Shown: piece after piece, positions 1 to 10,679 of the stretch
Layout: each line of letters opens with the position of its first letter
How positions within the stretch are numbered: position 1 is the stretch's first letter
Source of the DNA: Alopecurus myosuroides
Taxonomy: Eukaryota > Streptophyta > Magnoliopsida > Poales > Poaceae
Direction: 5' to 3'
Length of the DNA: 64,000 bases
Assembly (NCBI GenBank): GCA_028641055.1
Contig: CM054059.1
Coordinates: forward strand, 435,616,167-435,680,166
The notes under the pieces: generated by a model
The model's input: the letters and a program-made list of their open reading frames with translations, nothing else
Told to the model about the DNA's origin: nothing
Databases searched by the model: none
Position numbers and translations under genes: made by a program

Positions 1-110
1 AAGTTTCGGTTAATCAATTTTGATTAATTGCTACCCCATTTAGAGAATTAAGAAGGAGGGGAGTATGAATTGGTAGCAACAGTCCCCTCCCGTAAAGAAG
101 AACCCTAACC

Positions 111-830
111 CTAGATTTCCCCCCAACCGGGTTCACACCCCCTAGCCCCAAATTTGTAACACAAAGGGGCATGAGCACTCACTGTGATGATGTTGAGACG
201 CGCCTCGAGCGCGGAATGGAAGTATCCAGCTAGCGCGCGAAAGAAAGACGTCGCCGGGCCCTCAGGCTCGTCGCCGTCGAACTCAGGGTCGCTGCTTCCT
301 CTCCCATCGGAGAGGACGCGCGGCAGACGCGCCTGTCGCGGACGCAGATGACGCCGGGCCCTTGTGCTCGTCGCCGTCGGTTTTGAAGATGACGCCGGCG
401 TGCACCCGTCCCACCCGCAGATGTCGATGCGGCGCACAAGCCACGCTCGACAGAGCAGCGCGCGGGTTTCGATCCGCAGCACGCTGCTCCGTCGAGAGAG
501 GTTTCAGCGCCGCCGGAAAAGGGCGAGCTCCGGCCGCTGTAATAACAGCCGCACCGCGCGGTCGTCGGGCGCCGCCTGTTAGATGCATCCGCGCGGAAAA
601 TTAGGGGGAGGCCCGCGCCGCCACTAACGCTCTCTCTCTCCCTCTCTGGATGCGGGTGAAGCGGGGGAGGAGGACGAGTGACGCGCCGTCGTCGCTGCTC
701 TTCAGGTGCGAAAGAAACGGGGAGGAGTAGAATCGGGGGCTAGGGTTAGGGATTTGACCGGGGCATTGCTTTGTTCTGCCGAAAAACGATACAGGCCGTC
801 GGATCTCATCCGACGGCACAAGTTACAGCG
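111..830 (-). other. GC-rich gene-like stretch, function unknown
   Basis: A GC-rich block with several overlapping open frames on the minus strand, the longest 123 codons (482 down to 111). To its right lies a pyrimidine-rich, promoter-like stretch with a CCGTCGGATCTCATCCGACGG palindrome region near 797-817 and a TATA-poor flank. A GTGAG-like donor near 178-183 (minus strand) could end a first exon. No conserved domain is recognisable, and the frame changes between two related GC-rich segments. This may be the 5' end of a gene running left out of the window, a captured gene piece inside a transposon, or noncoding DNA. The first option is slightly favoured by the CpG-rich composition typical of grass first exons. 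Confidence 0.25.
247..379. repeat. direct repeat with 100-bp offset
   Basis: Two 33-bp segments, 247-279 and 347-379, share most bases (both contain CGCCGGGCCC followed by GCTCGTCGCCGTCG) and lie exactly 100 bp apart. On the minus strand both encode a GDE-x-(E/K)-GPA-like peptide but in different frames, so the repeat looks like a DNA duplication and not a protein repeat under selection. Confidence 0.5.
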
Positions 831-1097
831 CGCGTACCTGGCCATCTTTTGGGCTGCTCTAAAGATGGGCCAACACGGGACGGGCTGGGCCGTTTTGCTC
901 AGCGTTGTTTCGTTTTTTTTCTGTTTTTTCTTCAGTGCAATTTTAAGTTTACTAATTAAGTTTTCTGCACTGTTTTAAATAACAGAAAATAATTGCCTAA
1001 ATTATGATAATAAACTTGGTATTGTTCTGAATAAAAATGAACCAACGAGAATTTTTGTTTAGAATATTTAACATGTTTAAATGTTGTATGATCAATT
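831..1097. other. AT-rich spacer left of the solo LTR
   Basis: No gene is seen. From about 900 the composition turns abruptly AT-rich and stays so up to the solo LTR insertion point. The same AT-rich character resumes after the LTR at 5288, so 940-1097 and 5288-5547 were probably contiguous before the LTR insertion. The last five bases (1093-1097, CAATT) are the left copy of the target-site duplication. Confidence 0.5.
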
Positions 1098-1911
1098 TGT
1101 AACACCTGGGGTGTACCTGTTTGTTTTGATTGCATCATATGCATCACATTGCATTGCACCATATTTGCATCACAACTGAAAATTCAAAACAATTTAAACT
1201 TTCACCCCCTGCTCAAAATTTCCAATTTCAAAAATTCAAACTAAACCACTCAATTGTTTTTCACTGGTTGAAGATGTTTTGATCAACTTGCTTGTTAATA
1301 AAATGTTCCCTGTTATTAAAACCCTAGTGGCTAATTCAAAAATTCAAATCAAATCACTCATTTAAATTGTTGGTTTTAATCAAACCATTAATTCAATCAA
1401 TTAATTAAATCACCTTCAAATTCATATCAAATATTTTCAAACAAAACCAATTTGGAAACTATAAAAATAATAACCAAAACTTTCTCTCATTACTTGTTTC
1501 CCAATTAATTCCTTTGGGTCACCTTATTAAAAGGTTGATCTCATTAATCATTTCAAATCTTCAAAAAATCATCTAAATTGATTTATTTTCCAAACAGCAG
1601 GTACACAATTTGAAATTTCAAAAACTAACTTGCCAACTGATAGGTTTTGAGCTGACAAGTCCCCATGATTTTTCTCAAAATTTTTAAAGCCTAAAACCCT
1701 AACATCTCCTTCCAATTTCTCTTGCTACAAAAAAAAACAGAAAAGAAAAATAAAAATAAAGTGAGCAGCAGCTAACCTATCTAATCCCAGCCCAGCCCAT
1801 CTGTTCCGGCCCAGTACCCCTCTGAGCTCTCCTTCTACCTGTACGGCAGCGAGATGCTGCTGTCCACGTCAATGGCAGTACAGAGGGGACGGCCAGCAAC
1901 GCTCAGCTCCC

Positions 1912-1920
1912 TCTATATAG
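1912..1920 (+). promoter_or_regulatory. TATA box of the solo LTR
   Basis: TCTATATAG in a CT-rich context, followed by a C-rich leader about 30 bp downstream, as expected for the start of transcription within an LTR. It sets the plus orientation of the solo LTR. Confidence 0.5.
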
Positions 1921-2529
1921 CCTACCCACTAGGGTTCCTCGAGCCAACCCTATCCTAGCCTACCCCTGTCCCCTCGCGCCGCCGCTATTTCACTCTCTCT
2001 CCCGACGCCGATCACTTTCTGAACCTGCACCACCGCCTCCCCTTACCGCCGACAGAACCACCGCCACCTTCCCATCTCTGGTCGCCTCGAGGGGCATCTG
2101 AGAAGTGAAATGGAACCGCCGCGTCCCCTGGACCTCCCCGCCCCTCTCGCCGCTTGCTGGTATCCATGGTGTGGACCGCGCCGTCGCCGGGGAGAAGCCC
2201 CGCTGCTGCCTGCCGTCGGCAGTCGTCCACGACCAACAGAACGAGGTGAGCAGGCCACCTCTCTCCTTTCCCTCCTTCCATCTCCACGCTCGCCCCGCAC
2301 CCCACACGTCCACGCACACCACCGCGAGTCGCCAGCACCCCCCCAGCCGTGGCCACCGGAGAACTGCCATCGATCTCTGTTCTGTTCGCAAGGTTCAGAA
2401 AAGGAACGATCTGTTCAAAGTTTCAGTTAACGTGCGTAGTTGTACAATATCTTTCGTCAGTCTGCTATGGTATCACAACCACACGATCAGCCGCAGTGGT
2501 TTCGTTCGGTGCGCGCGTGAGCTAGGTCT

Positions 2530-2692
2530 CGGGGTCGAACCCCCGCGGCCGCACTTTTTTCTGAATTTTGGTTTGCTCCCTGTTAACTGAACATAACCTT
2601 CCCGCAGTCCCTTTTCTGTCACAACTAGAGCAGTATCCCATCTGGTTCAGGTTCCCTGGCGCAGCCAGGAGGTGGGGGGATCGAGTCCCCCC
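2530..2692 (+). other. two tRNA T-arm-like hairpins in the LTR
   Basis: 2530-2545 reads CGGGGTCGAACCCCCG, a perfect stem around a TCGAAC loop like a tRNA T arm. About 140 bp further, 2657-2669 (TGGCGCAGCCAGG) resembles a pol III A box and 2676-2692 (GGGGGATCGAGTCCCCC) a B box/T arm. The A-to-B distance is too short for a tRNA gene, so this is not called a tRNA. Both motifs share a similar layout and may be duplicated relics of a tRNA-like module. Confidence 0.4.
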
Positions 2693-5282
2693 TCTCCCAA
2701 TAAAACAACCTTTTTATTTTCAAATGTTTTGGTCACAGCAACTTCACCAATTCACAACTAGGCCCTTGTAAATTAATTCTAAACCCCTGAAATTTATTTC
2801 CAAGTCCCTTTAGAAAAATGGCAGATTTGCACTACATTTTGTAAGTTGCATAAGAAATTCATCCCAACTCCAATTTTAACTTTTTAAATATGTTTTCTGT
2901 CCCAAATTAAATGTTCTTTCCAAATATAAAATTTGTTTACTGTTTTGAATATTTTAAATTGGTGCAAAATTTGAAAAACTTGTCAAATTCACTTAAACTT
3001 GCAAAATTCATAACTTGTTCATAAAAATTCCAAATTCCACAAACTAAATATGTTTTCCAATCAACTTTTCATGTACTTTCCAAATATAATTTTTTTTTTG
3101 CTGTTTTGAATAATTTAAATTGCTGAAAACAACTGTTTCTTGTTTATTGCATTTAATATTGCCAAAATAATAACTTGCTCATTTTAAATCCAATTTCCAC
3201 AAATGAAATATGTTTTCCATGCAAAATTAAATAACCTTTTCAAATATAAATTTTGTTTCATGTTTTGAATAAATAAAATTCAAATAATATTCAAACTTGT
3301 TTTAAATTCAATTAAAACTTGTTTAATATTGTTTAATTCATAATTAAATTCATCCTAATTCAAATTTCAATATTTGAAACATGTAATCCAACTAAAAATT
3401 GATGCTCTTTTCAATTATAAACTTTGTTAATTGTTTTGAACACTTTAACTTGATGAAAACAACAATTGCTTGTGTGACACCTTTAAGTAACCAAAAATTC
3501 CAAAACTTAATAAGTGAATTTCATAATGGTTAAACCTTATTTCCAACTAGTTCTATTGTTGTTATTTTGTTGTTTTCCTCATCCATGCATCATGATAATC
3601 CACCTTCACCTGTTGATTAGCTGGAAAACAATTGTTACAACCATAATTCACGGGCTTTTCATATGCAACTCAAATTGCATATGGGTCCATTTCAATCTAT
3701 TTTATCTGGTCAACTAGTTTACCTTGATGCATATTTAAACCTGTCATGCATCCATATCTTGATCATGCTGGATCTTTTGCCGTAGTAGTAATTGTTGCAT
3801 CCGGTGTTTGTTCGAGGTTCGTTGCTTCTTCCCGGATAGGACGTTGAGATGATGTGAGCAACGACAAGTTCTGCTACCTTGCGGGATCTCAGGCAAGTAT
3901 ACTCACTTGCTGCCAAATGGCTGCCTTTCATCACTTGTTACCGATACTTTCCGTTGTTCTTTTCTGCTAGCCTTAGTAGTAGTTGTTTCTGTTACGAACC
4001 CATCACATGATACCCTGAACCCTGACATTGCCTCACCTCCATACCTATAACCATTGCTTGTTGCCCGTGTCTTACTAGCATGCTTAGGTTGTTTTGCTCG
4101 AGTCTGTTACCCGTTACTTTCTGTTACTATTTCTATTACGTTCTGGGGGCTCGATGTTTAATCAATCAATCATGCTACTGTTATTGTTTAATAATAAATT
4201 TGATGATAAGGCACCGGCAGGAGGCCCTTTGTGGTTTTGAGGCCTGCTAGTGTCGACCCTAATAGGAAAAGGGTCTTGTCTACTGATCCATGATGAGCGC
4301 ACTACCCGCATGTGGGAAGCGAGTATGGGCTTGATGCGAAGAAGAGTTGAGTTGTGTAGAGTACCTCGCTTGGTGGGTTAGCTCCCCATCTGGCGGGTTA
4401 TTCTTGCGTGTACGGCTAAATTGGTGCAACCCTGCAGGGATAATCTTCTCGAGAAGCCGTGTTTTCCGCGGTTATGGATTACTTGGTGAAAGTACTGGCT
4501 AACAAGTACTCAAGACAACTTAAACCTAATGATAACAATCTTACACCCAATGATTAACACCTTGACTAGTAATAGGCTTATTGACACAATAATCTGAACC
4601 ATCATTAATCCAACTGTGTGAGTTATCCTCGGATTGCTTCTTCGGATAAGGGGCGAGATCCAGGATGGGTTTGTTTGAAGTTGTCTTTCTGTTGGTTACA
4701 ATACTCGATCTTATCTTCTTTCTGTTAGCCGGAAGTGGTAGTATCTCTCTGTAGTTGGTTAGTGCAGCCTGCTGTCGCTTATTTGCAATAACCCCTTCCT
4801 TTCCGTTGATCCTAAAGTATTTGTATCTTGTGATGACTGGCTACGCCGGTATCTTGTGAGTATGGGTTTTATCCCCCTTGCCAGTACTTAACCGTACTGA
4901 CCCATGAATCTCTTTCGTGGCTGCATATTCAATATTGCAGTCAACAGGTTTGAAGTCTGACGACGTTAGCTTGGGAATCCCTCCGGCTTGGCCTGGGCAG
5001 GGATTGGACGCTCTCGGTTATCTTCAGGACTCTTAGTCCAATTTGGATCTTGTCCGTAGCCGGACGCTATGTTGTTTCTTCCGCTGTTATTTGGATCTTT
5101 GTATTGTATCAGTTGTATCCCTGGCTCGTTTGAGTCATCTTGTAAATCTCTTTTCTGTTGTTGTTGTGGAATATTCGTGAACTATTGTAATGTTATCACA
5201 AGTGGCAACCTGGAATCGGTTATTATGTGGATTTTGGCGGGAATGCTGAAATCTGCATAGTGCCCGATCTCGGGGCGTCACA

Positions 5283-5547
5283 CAATTTAAGCATTAAATA
5301 ATGTTATTTACCTTATGTTATTAATTTTAATGCTTAATTTGATAATGTCATGACTGTAAAATTAATTCTGACCAACGTTGTGTTAATTTTACATGTCATC
5401 CCCTTACGTTGTTCTAACTTTGTGTCATTTCTGCCCAACGGTGATTTGGCATATAATTAGAACTTTTGATGATTATGGCATGTTTATTACTCTTTACCAA
5501 CGTAAAGTTTTGTACTCATGCAATTTAACGTCCATGTAATTTTTCAG
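5283..5547 (+). other. Copia leader with probable intron acceptor
   Basis: AT-rich leader between the solo LTR and the Copia coding region. The coding frame is open upstream of its first ATG (5631) back to 5548, where a T-rich stretch ending in CAG (5545-5547) looks like a 3' splice site. The first gag exon with its start codon therefore probably lay further left and was removed or separated. 5283-5287 is the right copy of the CAATT duplication. Confidence 0.5.
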
Positions 5548-8500
5548 CTTCCACTGCGATACGCTACGACACTGTCGAGCAACTGACGGGGAGTAATTTC
5601 CCACGCTGGAAGAATTCAATCGAGCTAAGTTTGGCTTTCAGCGAATTTGATTATGCCTTAAGGGAGGATAAGCCCACGGCACCTGAAAATGGTGTCGCGG
5701 GGTATGATGAACTTAAGAAAACTTATGACTCCAAAATGGAGAAGTGGAACAAATCAAGTCATGTAGCAATGCTTCTGATGCGATCATCCATTTCACCTGA
5801 GATTATTGGGGCTCTCCCCAAGAAAGATACTCCTAAAGATTTCATGGCAGCCTTGGAGGAGCAATTCAAAGGCTCCGAGAAGGTCTATGCAACTGAGCTA
5901 TTTCAGAAGCTCCTTGGGAAGTATAAATGTGATGGTGAAGTAAGGAGTCATGTACTGAGAATGATTAATGCTTCGCGCAAGCTGAAGGCTTTACAATGTG
6001 AACTCAGTGATAACCTACTCACTATAATGATTTTGGAGTCCCTCCCTGAAGAATTCGATCAGTTCAAGATCAACTATAATTCCATGAAGGAAAAGTGGTC
6101 ACTCGATGAGATATGTCCTCGAATTGTCCAGGAGGAGGAAAGGTTGATGAAACAAAACAAGGACCAAGCCTTTCATGTTGGCTCTAACAAGAGAAAGTAT
6201 GATGGGCCTAGTCCTTCCAAGCCTCCAAAGAAGACCTTCAAAAAGGATATGCACAAGTCTAAAGGAAAGGAGATTAGACAGTCTTCTGGAAGCTCGGCTG
6301 TTGCTGAAAACACTTGCTTTCATTGCAAGAAAGAGGGTCATGTCAGAAAGGACTGTTCAGCCTATATTAAATGGATGATGAAGAAAGGTACAGATGAAAT
6401 CACTTTTGTTGATGAATTATTTTATGCTGATTTCTCCTCTAGATCATGGTGGATTGATTCAGGAGCAACTACTCATGTTGCTAACTCTATGCAGGGATTC
6501 CATATGATCCAAACCACAGCAAACGGTACAAGAAAGCTTAAAGTAGCAAATGGAGTTGAAGTTGATGTTGAAGCTGTAGGGTCACTCACCTTGGAGCTCC
6601 ACACCAACCATCGTCTTCATTTAAATAATGTTCTTTATGTACCTACTTTGAGTAGGAATTTGATTTCAGTCTCTTGTCTTGATGATAACATGTATGAATG
6701 TTTGTTTGGTCACAAACAATTTGTTTTGAAATATTGTAATAAAGATGTTGGTTTCGGTGTCAGACGAGGCAAATTATATATGTTATCATTGAATGATCAT
6801 GTTATGCATGTGAGTAATGTGTGTATTGATAAGAATAAATGGAAGGGTACTAGCACTTCTTCGAAATTGTGGCACCGTCGTCTGGGCCACATTTCGAGGG
6901 GGAGAATTGAACGACTCATTAAAAATGATGTACTACTTCCATTAGACTTCTCCGATGCAGAAAAATGTGTTGACTGCATAAAAGGAAAATACACAAAAAC
7001 AATTAAGAAAGGAGCAGTACGAGCAACAGGTGTCCTAGAACTTATTCATACTGATATATGTGGACCCCTTAACGTTAAGTCTATAGACGATTTTGATTCA
7101 TTCATCACGTTTACAGACGACTTTTCCCGATATGGGTATATTTACACTATACGCGATCGATCGGAAGCTTTGGACAAGTTCAAATTGTTCAAAGCCAAAG
7201 TTGAGAACCAACTAAATGTTAAAATAAAAGTTGTACGATCTGATCGCGGGGGAGAGTATTATGGTAGACATGCTCCTTATGGGCAAATTCCAGGACCTTT
7301 TGCAAGGTTTCTCGCTGAGAATGGAATTGTTGCCCAGTACTCAATGCCTGGTGAACCTCAGCAGAATGGAGTGGCTGAGCGTCGAAATCGCACACTTATG
7401 GATATGGTGCGAAGTATGCTTAGTCATGCAAGTTTGCCAGTAAGCCTATGGATGGAGGCATTAAAGACTGCCGCACATATATTAAATCTTGCTCCCACTA
7501 AGTCAGCACCGAACACGCCTTATGAGATGTGGACGGGAAAGAAACCGAGCTTGAACTATTTAAGTGTGTGGGGCTGTCCTGCTGAAGCTAGAGTATTCAA
7601 TCCACAACTTAAGAAGTTAGATCCAAAAACAGTTAGCTGTTTCTTTATTGGATACCCACATAGAGGAAAGGGATATCGCTTCTATTGTCCAGGTCATACC
7701 ACTAAGTTTGTGGAGACGCGACAAGCGGTGTTTTTTGAGAATAATGAGGCCACTGAATTAAGAAAGATCGATCTTGAGGAGAAGCGGGTATGTGCTCCAT
7801 GCCCGGCCATCCCAGAGATCGTTTTGCCCATTCAAAATAGAGTGACCTCTAATGATGGTTCTGAATCTTGTGATTTAGATCATGAACCCAATGGTAATCC
7901 TGAAAACAATAATGACATACCAGAAGGAGAGGATCACCATACAGATAACGAAGAAAATCCTGAAAATAATGACGCTCCTCCACCACCCCCTCCTGTGAGA
8001 AGATCACAGCGACCTAGGAAGAAAGCCATCCCAGAAGATTATGTCACTTACATGAGTGAGGATGTATGTGATGTGGGGAAGGTGGATGATCCAATCTCAT
8101 ATGAAGGAGCCATTAAAAGTACGAACTCGTCTAAATGGCAAGTTGCCATGGAAGATGAGTTAAAATCTATGAGCTCAAACGATGTTTGGGACTTAGTAGA
8201 AGTTCCCAATGGTGCTAAAAGGGTAGGCTGCAAATGGGTCTACAAAACCAAGTATGATTCCAAAGGGAACGTCGAAAGGTTTAAAGCAAGACTTGTGGCG
8301 AAAGGTTTCACACAGAGAGAAGGTATCGATTACAACGAGACTTTTTCTCCTGTGTCATCAAAGGATTCTTTTAGGATTGTCATGGCTCTAGTAACTCATT
8401 TCAACCTAGAATTGCATCAAATGGACGTTAAGACGGCATTTCTAAATGGTGATCTTAATGAAGATGTTTACATGACTCAACCGGAAGGTTTTGTCGTGGA

Positions 8501-9659
8501 AGGAAAGGAACACCTGGCATGTCGTCTGAAGAAATCCATCTATGGTTTGAAGCAGGCTTCAAGACAGTGGTACCTCAAGGTCGACTAGATTATTCGAACT
8601 TTTGGGTTCACGGAAAATGTCGTGGACAACTGCATATATGTTAAGTTTAAAGGCAGTAGGTTCACAATTTTAGTCCTATACGTAGATGACATATTGTTGG
8701 CCTGCAGCGATAAGGATATGCTGCATGAGACCAAGAATTTCCTGTCATCAAATTTTGATATGAAGGATCTCGGTGAAGCCTCTTATGTCCTTGACATTGA
8801 GATTTACCGAGATAGGTCAAAGAGGATGTTAGGACTATCCCAAAAGGCATACTTTGAGCGAGTACTGAAGAGATACAATTTGCATAAGTGCTCTCCCACA
8901 CCTGCTCCTATAGTTAAGGGCGATAAGTTTGGGACATTCCAATGTCCGAGGAACCAAATTAAAACTGATCAGATGAAGTCGGTTCCTTATGCTTCAGCTG
9001 TCGGAAGCATCATGTATGCACAAGTTTGCACACGCCCTGACTTGGCTTTTATAACGGGAATGCTTGGCAGATTCCAATCAAATCCAGGACCAGACCACTG
9101 GAAGGCCGCAAAGAAAGTCTTGCCTTATATGCAAGGCACAAAAGATTACATGCTTACATATAAGAAGTCTGATAACTTGCAAGTTGTTGGTTATTCAGAC
9201 GCTGATTATGCCGGTTGTGTGGATAGTAAGAAATCCACATCAGGTTATGTATTCACACTAGCCGGAGGAGCCATATCGTGGAAAAGCTCCAAACAAACGT
9301 TGACTGCTTCATCTACGATGCAGGCAGAATTTATAGCATGTTTCGAGGCCACTGGGGAGGCTGTATGGCTGAAGAATTTCATTCCCGGACTTAAAGTGGT
9401 AGACAGCATTTCGAAACCACTTGTCCTATACTGCGATAACGAACCCGCAGTTTTCTATACAAGTAACAACAAGTCAAGTGTTGCTGCCAAGCACATTGAC
9501 ATTAAGCATCATGTTGTGAAAGATAGAATCCAGGATCATACAATTGAGGTTAAGCATATAAGTACGACTCGTATGCTTGCGGATCCGCTAACGAAAGGCT
9601 TACCACCCAGTATTTTTCATGAGCATGTTGCCGGCATGGGATTACTGGAAGCCCTATGA
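5548..9659 (+). pseudogene. Copia gag-pol polyprotein, one nonsense codon
   Basis: The order of domains is that of Ty1/Copia. Gag with a CX2CX4HX4C zinc knuckle ([14 protein letters not shown], near 6317) is followed by a protease with the DSG active site ([11 protein letters not shown], near 6450). A GAG-pre-integrase region (LWHRRLGH) and integrase with an HTDICGP block and the D and E residues of the catalytic triad ([20 protein letters not shown]) come next. Reverse transcriptase (motif LYVDDILLA near 8680) and RNase H (SDADYAGC, KHIDIKHH) complete it. The frame is uninterrupted except for TAG at 8586-8588, between KVD and IIRTFGF within reverse transcriptase. Because both halves stay in one frame, a single base change is enough to explain the break. 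The start is taken at the splice-acceptor-like site because the Gag sequence is already conserved there ([12 protein letters not shown]). No 5' LTR is visible in the window. Confidence 0.9.
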
Positions 9660-9851
9660 TTCTGGAATAAAGGGACCATTACAAGAACCACTCCCAATAA
9701 GAAATATGATATCCATTTCGAAATAGGCTGGTGTACCATAGGTGTTGAGGTTCAACGACATTTTATTAGTTGTTGTAACACCTCACTTTGGTATATTATT
9801 CCTATGGAGAATGGGCAAATGAAGTTTAAACCGAATGATCAAGGGGGAGAA
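9660..9851 (+). other. Copia 3' untranslated region with polypurine tract
   Basis: Noncoding stretch after the polyprotein stop. It ends with AAGGGGGAGA (9841-9850), the polypurine tract that primes plus-strand DNA synthesis, directly before the TG of the 3' LTR. Confidence 0.8.
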
Positions 9852-10650
9852 TGTTGGTTGATCTCACGGTTCAAACTGAACCGAGCCAAAGAGATAAACG
9901 TTAGGGAAACAGAAATAAAAATAAGGAGATAAAGATAACGAAAATAAAGAGATAAGTGAAGGCCCACGAACCAACGTTCGTGACCTTCACGTACGCACCT
10001 AAAACGCCCTGATCGGGGGCGCCCTAACCAACTAATGGTTCTGGCCCCCTGTTTGCATGCGCATATATTAAGGGGGAGCCTGGCTGCTGGCGATCTACGT
10101 TCGTTAGTGCTCAGTCACCCTGCTCCCCCAACACTCCCACGTTCTGCCCCAATCGCAGCTGCGCACAAGCAACAGGAAGAGCTGGAACCTCGCCGTGCCG
10201 TCCTCGGACAGTGCCGGTGGAGGCCTGAGGGTCACCGGGTGATCCAGCGATCTTCATCGACCCCTGCAACGTCTACACCGACCCTCAACCTCGCCTGCAC
10301 CAAGCAGGCGACGATGTCTTCAAATGATGGAGCATGTAATGATCTCTAAAACCCCTTTTGTTTGATCCATCTTTTGTGTTCTATTTTTGCTGTCACACAT
10401 GATCTAGATTGGATCTAGATAATATAATGTCTAACATGGTCAACATGGGGCGGGTGTGGCACGACTACTGTTACCACAGCATCTCGGCGCCGTACTTCGA
10501 CGACAAGCAGCAGTACGAGGCGACAAAGATGGTGTGCTCGCGCCTGGAGGATCCAGACGAGGCCACGTCCAATTGCCATACTGATGTTCGCCGGGACCGT
10601 CCGCCTCCGTCCTGGCGCCCTTCCGCCTCAACTACGCTCGCGCAGGACAG
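9852..10650 (+). mobile_element. Copia 3' LTR, left part
   Basis: Starts TGTTGGTTGATC right after the polypurine tract. A TATA-like CATATATTAA lies at 10061-10070. The LTR is cut at 10650 by the LINE insertion and resumes at 25799. 10409-10650 contains an open frame with protein-like composition (GRVWHDYCYHSISAPYF), but I recognise no family and it changes frame, so it is treated as LTR sequence. The last ten bases (10641-10650, CGCAGGACAG) are the left copy of the LINE target-site duplication. Confidence 0.75.
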
Positions 10651-10679
10651 TTTTTTTTTGAAAGCTAATAATTCATTGA

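Larger units (their letters stand above)
1098..5282 (+). mobile_element. solo LTR, 4.2 kb, Gypsy-type
   Basis: The segment begins TGTAACACCTGGGGTG and ends CGGGGCGTCACA, that is, with the expected TG...CA ends and a short inverted repeat (TGTAACACC / GGGCGTCACA). The flanking pentamers are identical (CAATT at 1093-1097 and 5283-5287), which fixes both ends. No second LTR, primer binding site or polyprotein is attached, so it is a solo LTR left by recombination between the two LTRs of a full element. The length of 4185 bp is very long; such LTRs are known in Triticeae Gypsy families such as Sukkula, but family identity is not checked. Inside are a TATA box, a GC-rich 1.8-2.6-kb part with open frames I regard as spurious, and two tRNA-arm-like motifs. 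Confidence 0.88.

Noticed and set aside
100..116. AACCCTAACCCTAG resembling telomere repeat
   Set aside because: Two repeat units only; a telo-box-like motif is common in plant gene leaders. Not an interstitial telomere tract.
2105..2590. 161-codon open frame in the solo LTR
   Set aside because: No known domain, high GC, several competing frames; the region is defined as LTR by its ends and duplication.
2657..2692. Possible tRNA gene
   Set aside because: A-box and B-box-like motifs are only about 10 bases apart and no acceptor stem or anticodon arm can be drawn.
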